From Morella rubra (lineage: Eukaryota > Streptophyta > Magnoliopsida > Fagales > Myricaceae): a DNA stretch of 64,000 nucleotides. The stretch's first letter is position 1. Every line of letters begins with the position of its first letter. The position numbers were made by a program, and so were the translations under genes. The stretch is from assembly GCA_003952965.2 (NCBI GenBank), contig CM025854.1, positions 23,096,721 to 23,160,720 on the forward strand. Reading direction: 5' to 3'. Of this stretch, positions 57,882-64,000 are shown piece by piece. Below the pieces are notes generated by a model. It made no database searches. It was not told where the DNA came from and was given only the letters and a program-made list of their open reading frames with translations.

Positions 57882-59143
57882 GCGTATGTTTGCGCCGACT
57901 CTGCTGCTGAGTGGGTCTTCACATTTAAGTTTTTGCTCCGTTCCAAAAAAAAAAAAAAACTAACAAAACTGATACTTTTCTATTAACGGACAGTAGTCTC
58001 AAAATTCATTTATCCTTGTTGGATATTACTTTCTTTCTTTTTATTTTAAGCCCGGGGGTATTAAGAAGTTGTTTGTGTAAACTTCGAGTCGTACTTTCAA
58101 ACATTAGAGAAACGGTAATTATATATACGAAGGAACTTGGTAGTTAACCGTTGAACGTTTTCGTTAATAACAAGTGCACATATTCTGAAGAACGACTCGT
58201 ACCAGCCTGCGTTGTACTGTAAATCCGAGTTCCAGCGACGGAAACATCAGCATTGAATATGTTCTTCGAAAAGCCCAAAGCCCTGAACGAGTAAATACAA
58301 CCTCGTTCGTTGAGAAGGAAAAGTTTGCTTGATAGAACTCAAGTAACTTACCGATAGCGTTGTCTATGTAGATTTATCATGCTAGAATGAATCATCGTAA
58401 AGTGGATCTATGCAATGAGAAAGGGCGAGAGTTAACCTTAAAAGTTAAAACCCCTTCAAAAGATATTCGGCAGAGTATATATGTCTTTTGCATGTCCGCT
58501 GCGATCCATCAGGCATCAGCCCTGTCTTAACTCGCCTCTGGACGGTGGGATTCGGTTATCCCAAAAACAATCAAAACCAGAAAATTATATTCATTTTTTT
58601 AAGTAGTAATCTGCGACGGCACTTCACGCGTCTCACTCCCAACAGTACCCATGCTCTAATCCAGGCCACCCACCAAATGACAACATGGGTTGGTGTCTGG
58701 GTCTCTGGAGTAGACAATGTTCCATTCGGCTCTTCGTCTGGCGATCAGCCAGGCCGGGCCATCATTCCTGCGTAAGTTCATAGCCGTAACACTAAAAAAA
58801 CGGAAAACCAACGCTCTACATAAGACTACACAAAAATTTATACAGTACTTAGTTCCAATCATTGTTTGACTCTTACATCTAAGAGCTATGAAATTCCTTA
58901 AGAGGAAAAAAAATGGAAAGGAAATGTGAATTCCATTACAGAAGAAGTATCCCATGGAAACAATTTTGAATACTGTCAAACAAAAAGCGCGACCAGGGGA
59001 ACCGTCCGGGTAAGCACTTCAAAAAAAAAATGCATACCCGGCAGGAAAAAAGAGAATCTTCAAATGTATCAACAGAGAGGTGAGCGTGTCATGTATTTGT
59101 GCAATCCACCATCTGATTAGTTCAAGCATTTGATTAAGACATG
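57882..59143. other. spacer between the ValRS promoter and the PGAP3 3' end
   Basis: No gene supported. Contains a poly-A tract at about 57,945-57,959. The 3' untranslated region of the PGAP3-like gene should occupy its upper few hundred bases. Confidence 0.6.
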
Positions 59144-62100
59144 CTACTTTGACTTCTTGAGGAGAGATGATGTCCTAAACTCTGCATCATCCCGGACAAA
59201 ACTCCACCACAAGTATGAAAGAGGGATGGTGGCTGCGTGCCAAAGAGCATGAGCATCAACATATCCTTTGTAGGGTGGGAAGTCATATATCTCCAACAGC
59301 ATGGCAAGGCCTCCCCCCACAACCACGAACCATAATTTCCAGCGGGATGGATGCCGAGTGACACCAGCCCAGATTGCCCATACAAGAAGCTGAACAACAC
59401 CCATGGCCACACACACCTTCGTATTCAAACCTGCAAAGGGATAAACTTGTATAAGGCCACCACCCAATAAATTGAGCATGCTACTATGCTGTATGAAGTG
59501 GGCTTGCAAACTAAAAAACTTATTTCCCCAAGATGCTCCTCTTGCTTTAGGTTCCTGATTACGCAATTTCATTCTTCTCTAAAGAGATTTCAAGTTTATA
59601 ATTGGTCGATAGGATATTTTCAATTCTTAACAGGAGGTACATACAAACCTGTTTTGATCACTATTGGTGAACACATTCAGAGGTGCAAAGTTTACTTCAA
59701 CATCATTGACACTTGAGCATGTGGCACTGTGCATTTTTTGAATACATGAAATCTAATAGTTTTCGACTTCCAATAAACACTGCATTAAGTGTAGCAACAT
59801 ATCTCCAGATTTAGGCAGCTCACAGTTTCAGGATCCACATAGACAAGAGACACAATACGAGGGACAGAATTAAATACAACTTCACTCATGAATAATTATG
59901 CAACCACTAATTTGGGAAAAAGTTGAGACATAATCAAGAAACAAAGTAAAAATTAGGGATAAATGCAAAATCAGTTCCTGTGGTATACGCCAAAATCAAA
60001 TTAGTCCTTATGATAATAAAAGCATAAAATTAGTCTCTCTGATTCCACTTTCGTTTGTCGTTAGTCCTCCATCAAAGACTGATTTTATACTTTTACGAAA
60101 TTAGAGGGATTAATTTTATGTTTTTTTATCACGAGGACTAATTCGATTTTTGCGTATACTACAGAGACTGATTTTGTATTTATCCCTAAAAATTATGTGG
60201 ACAAGGAGCCAACAATTGCGCCAAAGAAGACAAATTCTGCCTATAATTGGAGAAAGATTTCACAGGAAAGATGGTCCAAGATAGACAAGTACGCATGACC
60301 AGTCCCAAATAGCTGAAACAGGTTTTTTGATTAAACGATGCATTAAAAATCCTTAAGTAGAGCAATTACCAAATTCTAAAAACTGCTAGCAGAGTACCCA
60401 AACCATAGGCAATGAAAATGAAAATTGATTTATGGACATCACTGTACTGATAGTTCTAAATGTAAATAATATCAGGCGGGCATCGTTCCTTGAGGAAGAC
60501 TTTTAGGAAAGTGGTTTACCATGGTCAAGTTTGTAGCAATTCAGATACAAGATATGTGTAGTCACAAATGCAATCACTGGAGCAGCAACCATAATCCTTG
60601 CAGCCTCATCTCTCACATTAAAAGCTCGCATTATAGCAAGAATCAGGCTAAACCCCAGTAAAGCCACAGCAGACGAGTAATCTAGCTTCTCCGTCAACTC
60701 CACATCTCTATAAATGATTACATGAACAGACAGTTAACAACTTAATGAAATAAATAGCTTTCTCCAAAAGTAAATACCCTCATAAGTTCAAAACAAAAGC
60801 AGCTACAAAAAGATTTCAATTAATTAAACACAAACAACTTATTTTCCTCTGTGGCTTCTGAGTATGTCTGGAGTCCACCATCCCCAGAAGAGAGTTAGTA
60901 CCATGAAACTCAATCCAGTTTCAAACAACACCAAGAACGCAAGGATGAATAACCAGAATACAAATGTTATCTCGATTGCAAAGCAACAAGCTACTTGCTG
61001 TTTTCTGAGTGATTTACGATACGACTCATATTATCGTCTAAATCTAGCAATATTGTGAAGGCAGCTTACCGACTGTGATAGACAGCACTCCAGAGCCAGG
61101 AGTTCATAGATAAAATCCCATAGATATGCCACAAGCCAGTGTACTCGTAGTATGTCTTCTTGTCATGCCTCAAAGACAACTTGTAGTATACAAGGATAAA
61201 AAACGATAGCCAACCATGAAATTGCATGGCAAGATTGAGGGCAGACAAAGCAACAGCAACAGGTTCCTGAGTAAATGCAAAATTTGTATTCATAACTGTG
61301 GAGGCAGTTATAATCAAGGTAATCATTTCACAAATGAACTCCGCTCCTCAAGTATTAATGTAAAAACCTGGATCCCATAAACACGCTGAAATGGCCATTT
61401 CCCATGATATTTGACCGGCTTATGACCAAGTTGCTCTCTTTCTTCCTCCCTAGCTAGCATGCATTGGTATCTACAGTCGCTGCGGCAGTCCCATTGTTTC
61501 CACCTCAGATAAAGTGGCTCTTGCAAATACCATGGACCATCAATAGATTTTCCGTCAGATGAGAATTTACAATGTTGGAAGCATTTCTCCCCTACGCATC
61601 CAGTCTTCTCACACTGGTCCACACAAGCCCTGTCAAACAACAATGAGAATAAGAAGGACTAGTAATTAAATGCTAAACTACATTGTCAAAGGGGAAAGAA
61701 AGACAGAAAGCAGAAACATAAGCATAGCAAAATTACATGGTCCCAATTCCCAAATTTAACCATCTAGAAACTAATAGAAAAACAAATTCTTTCCATATGT
61801 AGAATGGATTCAAAATCCCACAGGCCGGGTCTATTCTCCCTATCCTTATTAGCGGACGAGATTCTTCCCCACTGCTCCCCACTCAGGGAGAGGTGGATTT
61901 GCCACTTTCCCCCACCACCTGGGTTAAAGAGCTTGATTTGAGTTTTTTTTTTTTTCATTTTTCTTATTGCACTATGTATAGAAACTGCGTGTGTGATAGT
62001 CTTGCCTTGTTTGTCTGTCCTCAAAAAATAGGAACTGTTCTTTTGAATCAAAACCAAACGCACTGTAAGTTATTTTCTGGAAACACAGTCCACTTTCTAT

Positions 62101-63092
62101 TTTTCTTTTTTTCCTGAAACACTACCCTCCCTCCTTCTCATCCTCCACACCACCACCGCCACCTCATCCCGGTCACCTCCTACTCACTCCTCTGCACCAC
62201 CACCATCAACTCCTTCCCTCTTCCTCACTCCTTTGCTGCCAACTACAAAGTCTGATCGACCATCCCAGACCGTTGATATACCGCTCCTGGCTTCCTATAC
62301 TTATAAGCTTTTGTATATGGTTTTCATGAGATTTTACAGGAAAACGTTTGGAACCAAACGAACACTAGTAAATTATTTTCAGTATCTTAACCATATAACG
62401 AGCAAATCATTTTTGTTCCTGATAATATTCTATATTCATAAAAATTTCCTGTATTGAAACAACAAAAACTTTAACATCATAGAATAAGGTGTGAAGAAGT
62501 TTTTATTTACCACCATGTGTCGCTTCCTCCAAAAACTAACAACTAATACTTTGACTATAGAAGTATTACCTTCCGCAATAGCTTATCGATACACCCCAAC
62601 CTTGGATTGGCATAATCTCTGGAGTCTAGCGCAGAACACGTCTTCCATTAACGTAACACTTTGTCCCAAAATTTACCACTTCACAATTAACGACGCAATC
62701 TTATAAATCTAAAAACGGTAAGCTATTTCCCTCACATTTAGATATGTCAATAAGAGAACTGTTTTTCACCGTATCATAAATTATTCCCCTTTTTTCACCA
62801 AACATGTATCAGAATTTCAATAGTATTACTCTTCCACTGCTGTACAAGTTATTATATAATACCAAACCAAGCTTCTCTATGAAACAGTACAAACACCTCA
62901 ATGTTACAGAAAACTTGAAGAAGAATAAATTTTAAGAAAGCGAAAACTGAAATTTCAAAAGATTCGACCAATAGAAAAAAGAGAAGAGATAACTTACTTG
63001 TAAATCGGATCAGCGTCACCAGTGCTAGCGTCAAGAGCATGAACGAAAGAAAGAAGTGCGGAGAGGAGCAGAATCCAATGAAGCTGAGCCAT
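59144..63092 (-). CDS. PGAP3: PGAP3/Per1-like GPI-anchor lipid remodelling protein, 342 aa
   Basis: Five exons (minus): 62998-63092, 61368-61629, 61070-61266, 60520-60707, 59144-59430. They join in phase to 342 residues and TAG. Per1/PGAP3 proteins sit in the ER/Golgi membrane and remove the unsaturated sn-2 fatty acid of GPI anchors. A signal peptide is clear (hydrophobic IILLLS-type core in residues ~5-19, cleavage near HALDA). A Cys-rich lumenal segment follows (ACVDQCEKTGCVGEKCFQHC, then WDCRSDCRYQCM), with about seven membrane helices from residue ~125. CREST-superfamily residues proposed to be catalytic are present: SAVYHSRD after helix 2 and DAHALWHAATIPLSYLWW near the end, with the His-x3-His pattern. 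Length matches Arabidopsis Per1-like proteins (~343). Intron 4 holds a small transposon at 59,956-60,186. Confidence 0.95.
59947..60195. mobile_element. Mutator-like MITE with perfect 9-bp target duplication
   Basis: Element body 59,956-60,186 (231 bp). Terminal inverted repeats GGGATAAATGCAAAATCAGT and ACTGATTTTGTATTTATCCC (19 of 20 paired). Inverted symmetry continues inward (AAATTAGTCCTTATGATAATAAAA with its complement on the other arm). The exact 9-bp direct repeat TAAAAATTA flanks it at 59,947-59,955 and 60,187-60,195. No coding capacity. Inserted in intron 4 of the PGAP3-like gene. Confidence 0.92.
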
Positions 63093-63869
63093 CCGATGCG
63101 TGGAAAATGGAAAGTCAACAGAGAGAGGTTTTGGAGATCTCTAAAGAATCAACAGCGAGTGATGAGGGTCACAGTGCCGATGTAACTGTTTGTGCTCCAT
63201 GGAATCAGAGAGGTTGAGGGGAAGGGGGGTTTTGAACTCGGAGGTGGCTGATTGGTGACCGAGTCGACGTAGCACGGAGTGAGCCGATGCGGATGGGCAA
63301 GCTTTGGGTGTTTGGGAGTGAGTCGTGGGAGAGATATAGCAGTGACCAGAAACTCGTGAGGAGCTGATCCCAGAAGTGATTCACGAGGGGACACGTGGAA
63401 GCGCAGATGCTGTTAACGATTTTACTATCATGACCCTTCTTCGTCTATTCCCATTCAGAGGAAACCGTCGTCGTTTGCGTTCTGGAATTCTCTATGAAGC
63501 TGTTACCTTTTAAAAGAGGTTCTACGGTAGCAATTGCTGATTCCGACGGCCTTGACAGCGACAGTTTGGAAATGCATCTTTCTGTAAGGCGCTTGTAACA
63601 ACTAACATGCCGCGCTGCCGTAAAGTATTTTCGGACAAAACAGTTTGTCAAGCCAAACAATGAGTCAAAAGAGAAACCTTTCCCTATCCACGTCCTGATA
63701 GCCAATAGGAGCCACCGCGGTCCGTGAGATCCTGCCAAGTGGGACTCTTTTCATTTACCTCACCCGTTGTTCGCCGCAATATCTATCGATCATCAGTGAC
63801 GAAGTAGTACTTCAACTTCACATACATACATTACCTGCGGTTTTACCGTCATTCTGGATTATTTCTCGT
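63093..63869. other. upstream region of the PGAP3-like gene
   Basis: Less AT-rich than other spacers. The 294-bp minus-strand frame at 63445-63738 has no recognisable product. Presumably carries the PGAP3 promoter. Confidence 0.5.
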
Positions 63870-63875
63870 GACATT

Positions 63876-64000
63876 TTAGATGTTTGTTTTGATAAAATTT
63901 TGAGAATTTAAAATGTTTTAAAATTTTTTTAGGTGATATTAAACTTTATTAGTATGCATGTAGAAGTTATTTTTAAGTGATGTTAAAAAATATGTTCGAT
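63876..64000. mobile_element. Tourist-like MITE, cut by the window edge
   Basis: The sequence from about 63,876 matches the reverse complement of the element at 46,242-46,430 in order: TGTTYGKTT-like end, TTTTGAGAATTT, TTTTTAGGTGATRTTAA, CTTTATTRGTATGC and TAGTTATTTTTA-like, AGTGATGTTAA. The other end lies beyond position 64,000. Confidence 0.65.

Noticed and set aside
63445..63738. 97-codon minus-strand frame near the right edge
   Set aside because: No recognisable features, and it lies in the upstream region of the PGAP3-like gene.
1..64000. tRNA, rRNA and microRNA genes
   Set aside because: No tRNA-like B-box/cloverleaf or rRNA segment was noticed by eye. A covariance-model scan (tRNAscan-SE, Infernal) was not possible here and would be decisive.

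Overview
This is a 64 kb stretch of plant nuclear DNA. The gene set (LOB-domain protein, type-B cytokinin response regulator, DREB-type AP2/ERF factors, plant RS-type SR splicing factor), the GT-AG introns, the AT-rich spacers and the many small inverted-repeat transposons point to a flowering plant, most likely a eudicot. The species cannot be told from the sequence. Gene models were built by hand from reading frames, splice sites and family knowledge; every multi-exon model except the response regulator closes in phase from ATG to stop.

Layout: (1) 1-947, minus: first 315 codons of a MATE/DETOXIFICATION transporter that runs off the left edge. (2) 948-10,498: 9.5 kb spacer with simple repeats and decayed small transposons. 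(3) 10,499-13,645, minus: RS40/RS41-type SR splicing factor, five coding exons and an intron-bearing leader. (4) 16,380-17,097, minus: two-exon LBD23/24-type gene. (5) 19,012-25,858, minus: type-B response regulator with an internal tandem duplication of its GARP DNA-binding exons and a one-base reading-frame break in its receiver domain. (6) 28,800-32,424, minus: seven-exon TraB-family protein. (7) 34,851-35,564, plus: intronless ERF026/027-like (DREB group III/A-4) factor. (8) 42,389-43,033, plus: intronless CBF/DREB1 factor whose C-terminal end is changed by a 23-bp tandem duplication. (9) 44,115-57,870, minus: valyl-tRNA synthetase, 22 coding exons and 1115 residues, with two in-frame start codons suited to dual mitochondrial/cytosolic targeting. 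(10) 59,144-63,092, minus: five-exon PGAP3/Per1-type GPI-anchor remodelling protein. The last ~120 bp is the edge of another small transposon.

The genes do not form one pathway. The two DREB-type factors are a natural pair: same strand, 6.8 kb apart, with related C-terminal motifs. Arabidopsis keeps the same kind of pair (DDF1 beside ERF027). The signals most worth a second look are the duplicated, frame-symmetric 393-nt GARP cassette (22,237-22,758), the receiver frameshift at about 23,966 in the same gene, the CBF C-terminal frameshift (42,955-43,000) together with a DSAWR-to-DSASR change, and two introns with GC-AG rather than GT-AG borders. I saw no prokaryote-like system, CRISPR array or intact autonomous transposon.
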